A DNA stretch of 64,000 nt from DATBGO01 sp963785765 (GCA_963785765.1 CAWAWM010000004.1:434001-498000), one strand, 5' to 3'. Numbered from the stretch's first letter, positions 8,950-18,633 are shown. Notes: generated by a model not told the origin, from the sequence alone. A program made the numbers and translations.

Positions 8950-9672
8950 CTAGCTGAACTCGATCAGCTTCTCCCGCACCGCGACCATGACCGCTTCCAT
9001 CCTGGAGTGGATCTGCAGCTTCTCCAGGATGTTGCGGACATGGTTCTTCACCGTGTTCTCCGAGATGAACAGCTCCTTGGCGATGTCCCGGTTGTTCATC
9101 CCCCTGGCCACCAGCTTGAGGACCTGCATCTCGCGGTCGGTGAGCTTGGGCGCGGGCACCTCCTGGGCGCGCGCCTCACCGTCCCGCCTGGCCAAAGTCG
9201 CGAACTCAGTGAGCAACTTGCCCGCCATGGACGGGTTGATCAGGGATTGCCCGCCGTCCACGGCCCGGACCGCCTCGGCCACCTCGTCCAGCGGGATGTC
9301 CTTGAGCAGGTAGCCGCTCGCGCCCGCCCGGATCGCCTCGAACAGGTCTTCTTCCTCGTCGCTGATGGTGAGAATAATGATCTTGGCGCTCGGCGCTGCT
9401 TCTTTCATCGCCCGGCAGGCCTCGATCCCGCTGCTCCTGGGCATGCGGATGTCCATCAGGACCACGTCAGGCAGCGACTCAGCCGCCTTCTCCACCGCCT
9501 CCGCACCGTCACTGGCCTGGCCGACCAGCTCGATGTCCGGCTCCTCGTCCAGGACCATCTCCAGGCCGCGGCGGAACAGCGCGTGATCGTCGACGATCAT
9601 GGTACGGATGGGCTCCGGCCGTTGCTGCGAGGCATCCGGCGGTGACGAGCTAACCTCCTGGCTCCCGCCCAT
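8950..9672 (-). CDS. LuxR/NarL-type response regulator
   Basis: A 240-residue two-domain regulator. The receiver domain (about residues 21-140) has the acidic pocket VDD, phospho-acceptor Asp74 in LMDIRMP, Thr in LTIS and Lys in LKD. The C-terminal LuxR helix-turn-helix (about residues 175-240) includes LTDREMQVLKLVARGMNN and SENTVKNHVRNIL. The ATG at 9672 is preceded by GGGAGG 4-5 nt away. No sensor kinase gene is adjacent, so the signal is unknown. The gene lies downstream of hpf on the same strand with 173 nt between, a placement also seen in streptomycetes. Confidence 0.93.
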   Translation of the reverse strand: MGGSQEVSSSPPDASQQRPEPIRTMIVDDHALFRRGLEMVLDEEPDIELVGQASDGAEAVEKAAESLPDVVLMDIRMPRSSGIEACRAMKEAAPSAKIIILTISDEEEDLFEAIRAGASGYLLKDIPLDEVAEAVRAVDGGQSLINPSMAGKLLTEFATLARRDGEARAQEVPAPKLTDREMQVLKLVARGMNNRDIAKELFISENTVKNHVRNILEKLQIHSRMEAVMVAVREKLIEFS

Positions 9673-9845
9673 GACACCTCCCTCAGGTACTGATCCGGCA
9701 GGTACCGATCCGGCCCTGCCGCCCGGGGCACCGCCGCCGGGCAGGCATCGAAGCCTGGATCTGCGGTGCCGTGTGAGCAAACTCTCGCCGACCAGCGCCC
9801 GCGACGCAAGCGCGCCACCCTGGCGGCCGCAACCGGGCCGCGGCG

Positions 9846-10673
9846 CTAGCCGGAGGCCACATCCGTCGTCCTTCCTGCTTGCCCGTTTGCGCCCGCCAGC
9901 CGCTGTCGGGCCGCGGCCGGGTCCCTGGCCCCATCCAGCTCTTCCACCAGGCGGATCACCCCGTACTGGTAGCCCCGCCGCCGGTAGACGACGCTCGGGC
10001 AGCCGTCCTGCGCCTCCCGGAAGAGGAAGAAGTCATGACCCACCAGTTCCATCTCGAACAGCGCCTGATCGATGGTCATCGGCCGGGCGAGGTGGAACTT
10101 CTCCCGCACCACCAGCGGACCGTCGCCTTCCATCTCGATCGGCACCACATCGTCGGCCAGCGCCGGCTCGTCGTCAGCCGATGGAGACCACGAATCGGCA
10201 GGCCCGGCCGCCCTGGCCTGATCGCGCACCAGCCGGTCGGCCAGGGCCGGACGCGGCGCGGGCACCTGCTCGGCAGACGGCTGCGCCGCGGTCTGCCCGG
10301 CGACAGCCCGGCTGGCGGCGGGCTCTTCCATCGCAGCCTGGTCGGCCCGGCTCTGCGCGGCCGCGCTGCGCCGTGCCTTGCGGCGGTCTCCGGCACGCCG
10401 CAGCCGTGATTCCAGCTTGGCGAGGGCCATGTCAAGTGCGGCGTAGCGGTCCTGGCCGGCTGCCTCAGCGCGGATCGCTGGCCCACGTGAGGTGATCGTC
10501 AGCTCGACACGTTCGCGCCGGTCCGACTGACGCGGGTTGCGCTCGGCAGAAACCTCAACGTCGATCCTGATCGCCTTCTGGTCCAGCTTTCCTATCTTGC
10601 TGAGCTTCGCCGTCGCGCGCTCACGGAACTTCTCCTGCACGTCCGTGTGCCGGCCTTTGAAGATGATGTCCAC
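9846..10673 (-). CDS. hpf: Long-form ribosome hibernation promoting factor (HPF/RaiA)
   Basis: A 275-residue protein with an N-terminal ribosome-binding domain (about residues 1-110, starting VDIIFKGRHTDVQEKF) and a C-terminal dimerisation domain (about residues 185-245, DGPLVVREKFHLARPM). Long-form HPF dimerises 70S ribosomes into inactive 100S particles in stationary phase or stress. An alanine-rich linker joins the domains. The GTG at 10673 has AAGGGGG 8-9 nt upstream. The neighbours secA and lpqB-mtrBA match the usual actinobacterial order, but comF, normally next to hpf, is missing. Confidence 0.92.
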   Translation of the reverse strand: MDIIFKGRHTDVQEKFRERATAKLSKIGKLDQKAIRIDVEVSAERNPRQSDRRERVELTITSRGPAIRAEAAGQDRYAALDMALAKLESRLRRAGDRRKARRSAAAQSRADQAAMEEPAASRAVAGQTAAQPSAEQVPAPRPALADRLVRDQARAAGPADSWSPSADDEPALADDVVPIEMEGDGPLVVREKFHLARPMTIDQALFEMELVGHDFFLFREAQDGCPSVVYRRRGYQYGVIRLVEELDGARDPAAARQRLAGANGQAGRTTDVASG

Positions 10674-11199
10674 CTGGAACCCCCTTCTGCCCGCATTGAG
10701 CTTCTGCCCGCGTTGAGATGACACCCGCCCGGCCGACCTGGTCTTCGACCCCACATTCGCCTGCTGAGGGGCTCGCGGCAATCTTGTGCCACTACTGCCC
10801 TTCTCCCGGCCCGGCGGACGTCCGGTCCGCCGGCGGGGCAGGACTTACTCCTAAGCCGCACCGTGATCAGTCGACAAGAAGTCGCCTTACGTGGGCCGTT
10901 TCGCCTGCGGCTGGCATCGGCTTGCCAGGGCTGGGCCCCCGCTTGCGCGGGAGCCTGCCCGACGCAACCACGGACCCGGGCGGGTGCCATGAAACGACGC
11001 TAGCCCCAGACGGGCCGGATGTCAGGTAGCAGCCTGGGCAACCTGCGGTTGTCAGCCGCCAGCGTATGGGGCGGCCAGCACGCCGGATGGCAAGAAACAG
11101 GGCGCTCTGGCCTGGTATCTGCCGGGCGGGCAGCTTTCGGAGCAGGCCGGGACTGGCCTGCGGGCAACAGCACGAGCCACCGCTCGCCCCGGGCGCGGC
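10674..11199. other. 526-bp gene-free interval where comF is expected
   Basis: Between the hpf start and the lpqB stop no frame encodes a recognisable protein. Translating the minus strand showed neither the N-terminal zinc cysteines nor the phosphoribosyltransferase VDDVVTTG-type motif of ComF. The interval should contain the hpf promoter; no confident hexamers are called. Confidence 0.6.
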
Positions 11200-13107
11200 T
11201 CAGCCTGGATAGGCGAGGCTGGTGCCCGTCCCGGCCACCTGAGTCCACAGCCCGTTCAGGCCGGGCGAGACGTCCAGCTGGCCGTCGGACAACCCGACGG
11301 CCAGCCCGGCGCCGTCGGCCGTGACCGACACCGTGCCGGTCAACGTCGGGATCGGTGTCGGCTGGCCGCCGTTCAGCGGGATAACCGCCAGTTGCGCACC
11401 AGCGGCGGTCCGCTCAAGAACGACGAGGTGATCAGCGTCATACCAGGTCAAGGCCTCCGGATCGGGAACACCTGCACCGATGGCCACCGTCGGCCCGATC
11501 GACGCCGTGGCACCGTTATCCGCGTGGGTGATAGCAGCGAGCAGTAGCTGAGCGCTGCCGTCAGGCTTCTTGACGATCATGGCGACCCGGACGCCATCCG
11601 GCGCGACCCGGATGGCGGTCACTTCCTCACCAGCGGGCAGCCCCAGGCCGACCTGCACGGTAGAGCCGGTGCCCGGGGTCAGCATCCAGACGGAACTGCC
11701 CGCCGCGACCCACAGATCGCCATTGCGATCCCAGCTCAGCGACGTGCAGGTGCCACCGGGGCGCTTCGGCGTCAGGACCGCATTCGCGCCGAGGGCACCG
11801 GTGAAGACGGTCTGGCCGTGGGCAGCAATGCCGGCCAGCTCGGCCTGGCTCGGTGCTACCGCGACCGTACTGAGCGCCGGGACAGCCAATGTCCCGGCCT
11901 GTCCGGGCACCAGACGGGTCGGCAGCGGGCCGCCCGAGCCAGCGCGCGCGACACCCGTGACCACCCTGACGGGACCGTTCTGGCTAACGAAATAAGGGCC
12001 CGCCGTCTGCGGCTGGCTCAGCCACGTGTCATACATCTTCGGCAGCTGGTACTGGCTGCCGTTCAGCGCCAGCGTCTGGCCGTTGATCTGCAGCTCGACC
12101 GACTCGATGGCCGATGGCCCAAAGGAACTGCTGGTCAGCGTCCAGACCAGCTGGGCGGCTAGCTGCACCCGACGCACCGAGCGCGCGGCAGCGGCCGGCA
12201 TGCCCAGGTCGACGGTGGCGACCGGACCGTTGATCTTGACCTGGCCGAGCGGCCTGGTGCCGGCCGGAAAGGCGGTCTGCGCGGCGCCGGACAGCCAGCC
12301 TTGCGGGTCCTTGAAGAGCCCATTGAGGAGTTCAGTGGCCAGATCGCTGTTGGTGTCGTTCTGCGGGACGAAGACCGGGTCCGGTACCAGGGTCTGGCCG
12401 GTCGGGTCGAGGAAGTACAGGTTCCGCTGCTGATACGCGCGCTCGAGCTCCTCGGTGGTGAGCAGCAGCTGGGACGTCGGCGTGCAGGTCCTGGGCCTAC
12501 TGCCTACCTCGCACAGATGGTCGATCCGCCACTGGTTATTGATCTTGATCAGCCGGAATTCGTAGGTAATCCTGGGCGACTCGGCCGACTGGGAGGTCAG
12601 GTACTGGCCGCTGCCGGTCAGCGTCGCCTGTTGCACCCCGGTGACCTGGACGGTGGTCTCCTGATCGCTGGGCAGGCTGACCTGCCGCTTCGGGAAGCTG
12701 GTGGTCGGGCTCTTTTGCAGGTTGCCCACCACTGTCACCGCGCCGTCCGGGTGCCAGTTATCCCGCTCGGCGGGGGTCAGGTATTCCAGCGCCACCGCCG
12801 GATCGTTGGCGAAGCTGGCGTTGGCGGCCAGGAAGCCGCTCACGATCGCTACCTGGTTCCCGCCCGGCACCGGCCCGACCGGGATGAGCTGCGGGTTGTC
12901 CTGGCCGGTGCCGACCTGGGGGATGGCCTGAGTATGGACACTCCCGCTCGCCGGGACCGTGGCGCAGCCACCGGCGGCCAGGGCCACGGCGGCGGCCAGG
13001 GCCGCCGCGCTCGCGAGGCGCCGGCCGGTGGCGGTTCCCGGCAGCCGGGATGGCCGGTCGCCGGCCGGCCCGCCAGGCGGCGCCCAGTTCCCCGCGTGGT
13101 CAATCAC
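11200..13107 (-). CDS. lpqB: Lipoprotein LpqB, MtrB-associated, GerMN domain
   Basis: A 635-residue lipoprotein that modulates the sensor kinase MtrB from outside the membrane. The signal sequence ends in a lipobox (LAAGGC) with the lipidated Cys at about residue 48. A GerMN-type domain occupies about residues 200-330 and a beta-propeller-like C-terminal half follows. The GTG start overlaps the mtrB stop by 8 nt (GTGATTGA), which implies translational coupling and balanced synthesis. Because the signal peptide sits 30 residues in, a later start is possible. Confidence 0.93.
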   Translation of the reverse strand: MIDHAGNWAPPGGPAGDRPSRLPGTATGRRLASAAALAAAVALAAGGCATVPASGSVHTQAIPQVGTGQDNPQLIPVGPVPGGNQVAIVSGFLAANASFANDPAVALEYLTPAERDNWHPDGAVTVVGNLQKSPTTSFPKRQVSLPSDQETTVQVTGVQQATLTGSGQYLTSQSAESPRITYEFRLIKINNQWRIDHLCEVGSRPRTCTPTSQLLLTTEELERAYQQRNLYFLDPTGQTLVPDPVFVPQNDTNSDLATELLNGLFKDPQGWLSGAAQTAFPAGTRPLGQVKINGPVATVDLGMPAAAARSVRRVQLAAQLVWTLTSSSFGPSAIESVELQINGQTLALNGSQYQLPKMYDTWLSQPQTAGPYFVSQNGPVRVVTGVARAGSGGPLPTRLVPGQAGTLAVPALSTVAVAPSQAELAGIAAHGQTVFTGALGANAVLTPKRPGGTCTSLSWDRNGDLWVAAGSSVWMLTPGTGSTVQVGLGLPAGEEVTAIRVAPDGVRVAMIVKKPDGSAQLLLAAITHADNGATASIGPTVAIGAGVPDPEALTWYDADHLVVLERTAAGAQLAVIPLNGGQPTPIPTLTGTVSVTADGAGLAVGLSDGQLDVSPGLNGLWTQVAGTGTSLAYPG

Positions 13108-15034
13108 GCGATGCCGCCTCGGGGCCCGGCAGGCCAGCAGCCGCCGCGATACCGCTGCCGGTCAGGTCCAGGCCCGGCAGGTCGGCCGGGGCATCAGCCG
13201 CGTCCGTCTCATCGGGGACCAGCGGCAGCGGCGAGCCTTCCAGATGCGCGCCAGCCGACCTTGGCAGCGTCAGCCGGAACAGCGCGCCGCGGCCGCATTC
13301 CCCCCAGGCCTCCAGCCAGCCGCCGTGCAGCCGGGCGTCCTCCAGCGCGATCGACAGGCCCAGACCGGTGCCGCCGGTACTCCTGGCCCGGGCCGGGTCG
13401 GCGCGCCAGAACCGGTCGAACACCTGGTGTTCCTCGCCCGGCCTGAGCCCGACGCCGTAATCGCGCACGGCCACCGCCACCGCGCCTGAGTCCACGGCCA
13501 CCGTCACCAGCACGTCCTTGCCGTCGCCATGCTCAACCGCGTTGACCAGCAGATTGCGCAGGATTCGCTCCACCCGTCGCGGATCCACCTCGGCTATGCA
13601 GGGCTCCGCAGGCAGCCTGAACTCGATCTTCGCACCGCGCCGCTCGGCGAGCTGCTGCGCCACGTCGGCGGCGTTCCGCACCACGTCACAGACGTCCACA
13701 GGCTCGGGATCCAGCGTCGCGACATTTGCGTCGTGCCTGCTGATCTCGAGCAGGTCAGCAAGCAGCGACTCGAACCGTTCCAGCTGGCTCAGCAGCAGCT
13801 CAGCGGATCTGCCTGCGGCCGCGTCCAGGTTGGTGCGGGACGCGAAGATGACGTCAGCCGCGATCTTGATAGTCGTCAGCGGAGTTCGAAGCTCGTGTGA
13901 GACATCGGAGACGAACTGGCGCTGCGCCGAGGTGAGATCCTCCAGCTGCTGCATCTTCTCCTGCAAGCTCGCCGCCATGTCGTTGAACGAGGTCGCAAGG
14001 GCGGCCAGTTCGTCAGCCCCGCGCACCTCCATCCGCTCATCGAGGCTGCCCGCGCGAAGCCGCTGCGCTCCGCTGGCGGCCTGCCGGACGGGTACCACGA
14101 CCCACCGGGTGACCAGCGAGGCAATCGCGGCCAGCAGCACGACCAGGGCCAGCCCGACCAGCAGCATGATGCGCTGCACCAGCGCCAGGCTCTGCTGATC
14201 GTCGGACAACGGAAAGAAATAGTAGAGCTGGTAGTAGCTGCCGAGCGGCGCGCCGAAGGCGAAGCCAGGCACGGGACTCGCGGATCCGGAGTAAGCCAGG
14301 CTGGTCAGCTGGTAGCTCAGCTTGTTCTGGGCGCCATGCTCCTGGAGCGTCGCGACTTTTTGCCGAAGCGCGGCCGGGAGGCTGCGAGCGGCGTTGGGAA
14401 TCCCGGACACCCCCCCCGCGGTATCGGCCGCATACTCCTGGCTGGGCTTGGCGAGCAGGATCGCGATGCTGTAGTCACCCGGGCCGGTCCGGGCCTGCAG
14501 CTGACGCGCCAGATCCCAGAGTTGCTGCGCAGTCGCTGCTCCGGGGGTCGCGCTGAGCCAGGGCTTTGCCTCGGCCGTGAGCACTCCGTCGCCGACCACG
14601 TTCACGGCGCGCGCCGCATCGGATTGCAGTACGTCGCTCGCGATGTACTGCATCAGGAACAAGCCCAGCACCGTAACCACCGCACCGGAGATCACCAGCG
14701 TGGTGCTGACCACCCGCAGCTGAAGCGACCTGGCCCAGCGTTCCCGCAGCCGCCCGGCGGCGGCGGTGAGGCGCTGGCGCAGGGCGCTGGCCAGCCGCCT
14801 GGCCAGCCGCAGCGCCCGGCCGATGGCGTCGCCAGGGACCGCCGCGGGCCTGCTGCGAGCGGGCGCCGCCCGGTCGGCGGCCGGATTATCGAAAGCCATC
14901 CTGCCGTCGCCATCGAGCCTGACGACGTCGGCCGTCGGCACTGCGGCGCCGACGCTGGCCCGGCGCTGCCTCCCGTGGCCAAGACCGCCGAGCCGCCTGC
15001 CGCTCCCGGCGATCCTGCTGGTCGCTCCCCTCAT
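13100..15034 (-). CDS. mtrB: Sensor histidine kinase MtrB
   Basis: A 644-residue membrane kinase that phosphorylates MtrA and links envelope state to cell division and development. After a basic cytoplasmic N-terminus, TM1 lies near residues 106-127 and TM2 near 285-310, enclosing an extracytoplasmic sensor domain of about 160 residues. HAMP, HisKA (SHELRTPLTTIK, phospho-His near residue 381) and HATPase_c (N box NLLVNAVEHGDG, G boxes DYGVGL and GGTGLGLSI) follow. The ATG has AGAAGGG directly upstream. It lies 64 nt after mtrA and overlaps lpqB. Confidence 0.96.
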   Translation of the reverse strand: MRGATSRIAGSGRRLGGLGHGRQRRASVGAAVPTADVVRLDGDGRMAFDNPAADRAAPARSRPAAVPGDAIGRALRLARRLASALRQRLTAAAGRLRERWARSLQLRVVSTTLVISGAVVTVLGLFLMQYIASDVLQSDAARAVNVVGDGVLTAEAKPWLSATPGAATAQQLWDLARQLQARTGPGDYSIAILLAKPSQEYAADTAGGVSGIPNAARSLPAALRQKVATLQEHGAQNKLSYQLTSLAYSGSASPVPGFAFGAPLGSYYQLYYFFPLSDDQQSLALVQRIMLLVGLALVVLLAAIASLVTRWVVVPVRQAASGAQRLRAGSLDERMEVRGADELAALATSFNDMAASLQEKMQQLEDLTSAQRQFVSDVSHELRTPLTTIKIAADVIFASRTNLDAAAGRSAELLLSQLERFESLLADLLEISRHDANVATLDPEPVDVCDVVRNAADVAQQLAERRGAKIEFRLPAEPCIAEVDPRRVERILRNLLVNAVEHGDGKDVLVTVAVDSGAVAVAVRDYGVGLRPGEEHQVFDRFWRADPARARSTGGTGLGLSIALEDARLHGGWLEAWGECGRGALFRLTLPRSAGAHLEGSPLPLVPDETDAADAPADLPGLDLTGSGIAAAAGLPGPEAASRD

Positions 15035-15098
15035 GACCCTTCTCTGCTGACCGGCCCGCCGATCGGTTCCCTGGCTCCGCGGGCCTGGCGAACCCCGA

Positions 15099-15785
15099 TC
15101 AGCCCGGTCCGGCCTTGTATCCCACGCCGCGAACCGTCACGACGATCTCCGGGCGCTCGGGATCTTTCTCGATCTTGGCACGAAGCCGCTGTACATGGAC
15201 GTTGACCAGGCGGGTATCGGCCGCGTGCCGGTAACCCCAGACCTGCTCCAGCAGGACCTCCCGGGTGAATACCTGACGTGGCTTGCGGGCCAGCGCCACC
15301 AGCAGGTCGAACTCGAGCGGGGTGAGGTTGAGCGGCTGGCCTGCCCTGGTCACCGCGTGACCGGCCACGTCGATGCTGACGTCACCGATCTGCAGCATCT
15401 CCGGTGCCGGGTCGTCGGTCCGGCGCAGCCTGGCCCGGACCCGCGCGATCAGCACCTTGGACTGGAACGGCTTCACGATGTAGTCGTCGGCCCCCGACTC
15501 AAGCCCGAGCACCACATCGACGGTGTCGCTCTTGGCGGTCAGCATCACGATCGGCACCCCGGACTCGGCGCGGATCTGCCTGCAGACGTCGATCCCGTCC
15601 GTGCCGGGCAGCATCAGGTCGAGCAGCACCAGATCCGGACGGCTGTCCCTGAACACATCCATGGCCTTGTCCCCATCGGAGACGAAGGTGGGCTCAAAGC
15701 CCTCGCCACGCAGGACTATCCCCAGCATCTCGGCGAGAGCAGCGTCATCGTCGACGACTAGCACGCGACCTTTCATAAGCCCCAT
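15099..15785 (-). CDS. mtrA: Response regulator MtrA (OmpR family)
   Basis: A 228-residue OmpR/PhoB-type regulator: receiver domain with phospho-acceptor Asp56 (VLLDLMLPG) and switch residues Thr (MLTAKS) and Lys (VKPF), then a winged-helix domain from about residue 130 (LNLTPLEFDLLVALARKP through GVGYKAGPG). It is the partner of MtrB and controls cell-wall and developmental genes. The ATG at 15785 or the one at 15776 could start the protein. Either way the start lies inside the 3' end of mtnA (41- or 32-nt overlap), so mtrA is read from the mtnA transcript or from a promoter inside mtnA. Confidence 0.96.
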   Translation of the reverse strand: MGLMKGRVLVVDDDAALAEMLGIVLRGEGFEPTFVSDGDKAMDVFRDSRPDLVLLDLMLPGTDGIDVCRQIRAESGVPIVMLTAKSDTVDVVLGLESGADDYIVKPFQSKVLIARVRARLRRTDDPAPEMLQIGDVSIDVAGHAVTRAGQPLNLTPLEFDLLVALARKPRQVFTREVLLEQVWGYRHAADTRLVNVHVQRLRAKIEKDPERPEIVVTVRGVGYKAGPG

Positions 15786-16911
15786 CGTTCCATGTAAACG
15801 GCGGCAAGGGGACCGTCTGCGAACCAGGGCCCCCGCCCAGCAGACGCAGGGTACCTGCTGTGACGGGCTGCGCGACCCCGCGTTCGGTCACGATGGCAGT
15901 GATCAGCCCGGGTGGCGTGATGTCGAACGCGGGGTTGAAACCAGGTGTCCCGGCCGGCGCCACCGGCATTCCGGCGATCGTGGTGACCTCGTCGCCCGGC
16001 CTCATCTCCACCTCGATCGCCGTGCCGTCCTTGGTGCTCAGATCCACGGTTGAGGTCGGCGCCACCACGACGAACGGAACGTGGTGGTGGCTGGCCAGGA
16101 CCGCGAGGCTGTAGCTGCCGACCTTGTTCGCCACGCTGCCGTCGGCGGCGATCCGGTCCGCTCCGATCAGGACCATGTCCACCTGGCCCGCGGCGAACAG
16201 CGACCCGGCCGCCGAGTCGGCCAGCACCGCGTGCCTGATCCCGGCCCGGCCGGCCTCGTACGTAGTCAGGCGGCCGCCCTGCAGCAGCGGCCTGGTCTCA
16301 TCGATCCAGAGCTGGGCCAGCCGGCCTGCGCGGTGCGCGGCGAGAATCACCGCGAAAGCCGTTCCCTCGCCCGCCGAGACCAGTGCCCCGGTGTTGCAAT
16401 GGGTAAGGATCCTGGCCCCCTCGGGCACCAGGGCCAGGCCCAGAGCCGCCATGGCCAGGCTCGCCTCCGCATCCGCCGCCGCGATCGATGCAGCCTCGTC
16501 GACGGCAGCGGCGGCGGCGGCCGCCCGGCTGGCATCCGCCCGGCTGGCATCCGCCCGGCTGGCATCCGCCCGGCTGGCATCCGGCCCTGGACCTTCCAGC
16601 GTCCGCTGATAGGCAGCCAGCGCGCGGCGGGCTCCCCAGCCCAGGTTGACGGCCGTGGGTCGGGCCGCCTCGATCACGGCCGCCGCGCCGGCCACGTCAT
16701 CGCCGCGGCACGCGGCCAGCGCCACGCCGTAGGCGCCCGCCACCCCCAGCAGCGGTGCGCCGCGGATCACCAGCTGACGGATGGCGGCCACCAGCTCAGG
16801 GACGTCGATGCAGGTGACGAAAGTCTCCGCGGCGGGCAGCCTGGTCTGGTCCAGCAGCTCGATCGCTGGACCTGCGGGCGGCCCTATCCACCGTAGGGCG
16901 GGAACGTCCAC
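15745..16911 (-). CDS. mtnA: S-methyl-5-thioribose-1-phosphate isomerase
   Basis: A 388-residue methionine-salvage enzyme converting methylthioribose-1-phosphate to methylthioribulose-1-phosphate. Conserved elements are the RGAPLLGVAGAYGVA segment, catalytic Cys172 (THCNTGAL), catalytic Asp252 (LIGADRI) and the NKVGSYSLA region. Residues about 111-130 are a 15-bp tandem repeat (DASRA four times, DNA 16526-16585) inserted in the linker between the N-terminal region and the catalytic domain. The last 14 residues are encoded in DNA shared with mtrA. No other salvage gene is adjacent; the adenosylhomocysteinase genes lie 10 kb away. Confidence 0.94.
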   Translation of the reverse strand: MDVPALRWIGPPAGPAIELLDQTRLPAAETFVTCIDVPELVAAIRQLVIRGAPLLGVAGAYGVALAACRGDDVAGAAAVIEAARPTAVNLGWGARRALAAYQRTLEGPGPDASRADASRADASRADASRAAAAAAAVDEAASIAAADAEASLAMAALGLALVPEGARILTHCNTGALVSAGEGTAFAVILAAHRAGRLAQLWIDETRPLLQGGRLTTYEAGRAGIRHAVLADSAAGSLFAAGQVDMVLIGADRIAADGSVANKVGSYSLAVLASHHHVPFVVVAPTSTVDLSTKDGTAIEVEMRPGDEVTTIAGMPVAPAGTPGFNPAFDITPPGLITAIVTERGVAQPVTAGTLRLLGGGPGSQTVPLPPFTWNDGAYERSRASRRR

Positions 16912-17201
16912 ACCACGAGTGTGCGTCGCCGTCTGCCCGAACGCGAACCCGGCCGCCGGCTCCGCCGCACCTGGCCTCTCGCACGATGGCCGCGGACCGG
17001 GCCGGCGCAGCTTTCGCGTTATTTAACGAAGCTGCACCGAAACCGGGATTTCGCCCGGTCAAGGTCCTCATCACGGCATAGCCGTGCGAGTATTGGCCCG
17101 GAATCGCCTGGGTCACGCGCCCTGACCGCAGGCCGGGATGCTCGCGTGCGGGGGCTGATCGCTGGTGCGGGCTGATCGCTTGCCAGCGCCGAAGGAGAGA
17201 G

Positions 17202-18611
17202 ATGTCAGATAACCCCTGGCCGGGCGCCCCGGGGGAACCGGACAGCGGCCAGCCCGGCTACGGCCAGCCCGGCTACGGCCAGCCCGGCTACGGCCAGCCC
17301 GGGCCACCTGAATACGGCCAGCCCGGGCCATCTCAATACGGGCAGCCCAGTGGCTACCCCCGTTACGGCCGGGATCCTTACGGCCAGCCCGGCTACGGCC
17401 AGCCCGGCTACGGCCAGCCCGGTTACAGCCAGCCCGGCTACGGCCAGCCCTCCAGCTATTACCCCTACGGGCAACCGAACGCGGGGCCAGCCGCACCGGA
17501 GCCTGGCGGCATCCCGCTGCGGCCGATGGGTGTCGGGGAGATCCTCAGCGGCGCATTCACCTCAATCAGGCAGAACCCGGCCGCCACGCTCGGCTTGTCC
17601 GCCATCCTGCTGACGCTCTACGGGGTCATTTCGACCGCCGCGTCTCTTATCGTGCGCAACCTGGCGGGCCAGCTGCGGCTGCCGGCGGCCGGTCAGCACC
17701 TCACTCAAGCCGAGACCCGCCACCTGGCGGCCCAGCTGCTGACCATCGCGCTGCCCACCCTGTTGATCGTGGTCGTCCTGGCGTTCCTCATCGAGACCGT
17801 GCTGACCGGCCTGCTCACCGTGGTCATCGGCCGCGGCGTGCTCGGCCGCACGGTGACCATGGGCGAGGCGTGGCGCATCGGCAGGTCACGGCTGCCCGCG
17901 GTGCTCGGCGCCTGGCTGCTGGGCGGAGTCATCATCGCGTCGGTCTGGGTCGCCCTGACCATCTTGATCATCGTCCTGGCGGTCGCACACGCTGGCCTGG
18001 CCGCGGCCCTGCTCGGCGTGCTCGGCGGCATCACCGCGGTCTGCCTGACGGTCTGGCTCGGCGTCAGCTTCAGCCTCGCGGCTCCGGTCGTGGTGCTGGA
18101 GAATCAGGGCCCGGCGGCGGCGCTGCGCCGGTCCCTGGGGCTGGTCAGGCGCAGCTTCTGGCGCGTGTTCGGGATCTTCTTGCTGACCTTGCTGATCGTT
18201 TTCATCGCCAGCGCCGTGCTGCAGGTGCCGTTCTCCCTTATCGAGCGCTTCACGGGTGGTTCTGCGCAGCTGTTCGGGCTGGCGGGGCACCGCACGGTGG
18301 CGGCAGTGCTCATCACCGCGGTCGGCAGCATTGTCGCGGGCGCCGTCACCAGGCCGATCAGCGCGGGCGTCACCGTTCTGCTCTACCTCGACATGCGAAT
18401 GCGCAAGGAAGGCCTGGATCTCGCGCTGCAAGGCGCGGCGCAGGGCCGGCCGCTGACTGGCGATGAGTTCGCGACCTTGTGGCGGCCGACGGCGGGCGAG
18501 GCGAGGCCGTGGCCCCCGGTGGCGGGCGGCGGCACCTGGCCGCCACCGGGTGGCGGTGGCACCTGGCCGCCGCCGGGCGCCCCTGGACCGACCGCGCCGC
18601 CGTCCTGGTGA
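17202..18611 (+). CDS. Polytopic membrane protein with GYGQP-repeat N-terminus
   Basis: A 469-residue membrane protein. The first 90 residues are a low-complexity Gly/Tyr/Gln/Pro tract with many GYGQP units (15-bp DNA repeat, 17250-17456). About six hydrophobic helices follow from residue 115 to 405, then a Gly/Pro/Trp tail with TWPPPG units. The membrane part resembles the glycerophosphodiester phosphodiesterase membrane-domain type of actinobacterial proteins, in which no catalytic residues are known. AAGGAGAG lies just before the ATG. It is divergent from mtnA and leads into the DUF4129-MoxR operon, 22 nt away. Confidence 0.8.
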   Translation: MSDNPWPGAPGEPDSGQPGYGQPGYGQPGYGQPGPPEYGQPGPSQYGQPSGYPRYGRDPYGQPGYGQPGYGQPGYSQPGYGQPSSYYPYGQPNAGPAAPEPGGIPLRPMGVGEILSGAFTSIRQNPAATLGLSAILLTLYGVISTAASLIVRNLAGQLRLPAAGQHLTQAETRHLAAQLLTIALPTLLIVVVLAFLIETVLTGLLTVVIGRGVLGRTVTMGEAWRIGRSRLPAVLGAWLLGGVIIASVWVALTILIIVLAVAHAGLAAALLGVLGGITAVCLTVWLGVSFSLAAPVVVLENQGPAAALRRSLGLVRRSFWRVFGIFLLTLLIVFIASAVLQVPFSLIERFTGGSAQLFGLAGHRTVAAVLITAVGSIVAGAVTRPISAGVTVLLYLDMRMRKEGLDLALQGAAQGRPLTGDEFATLWRPTAGEARPWPPVAGGGTWPPPGGGGTWPPPGAPGPTAPPSW

Positions 18612-18633
18612 TCGCCAGCTACCGGCCTGTGGC

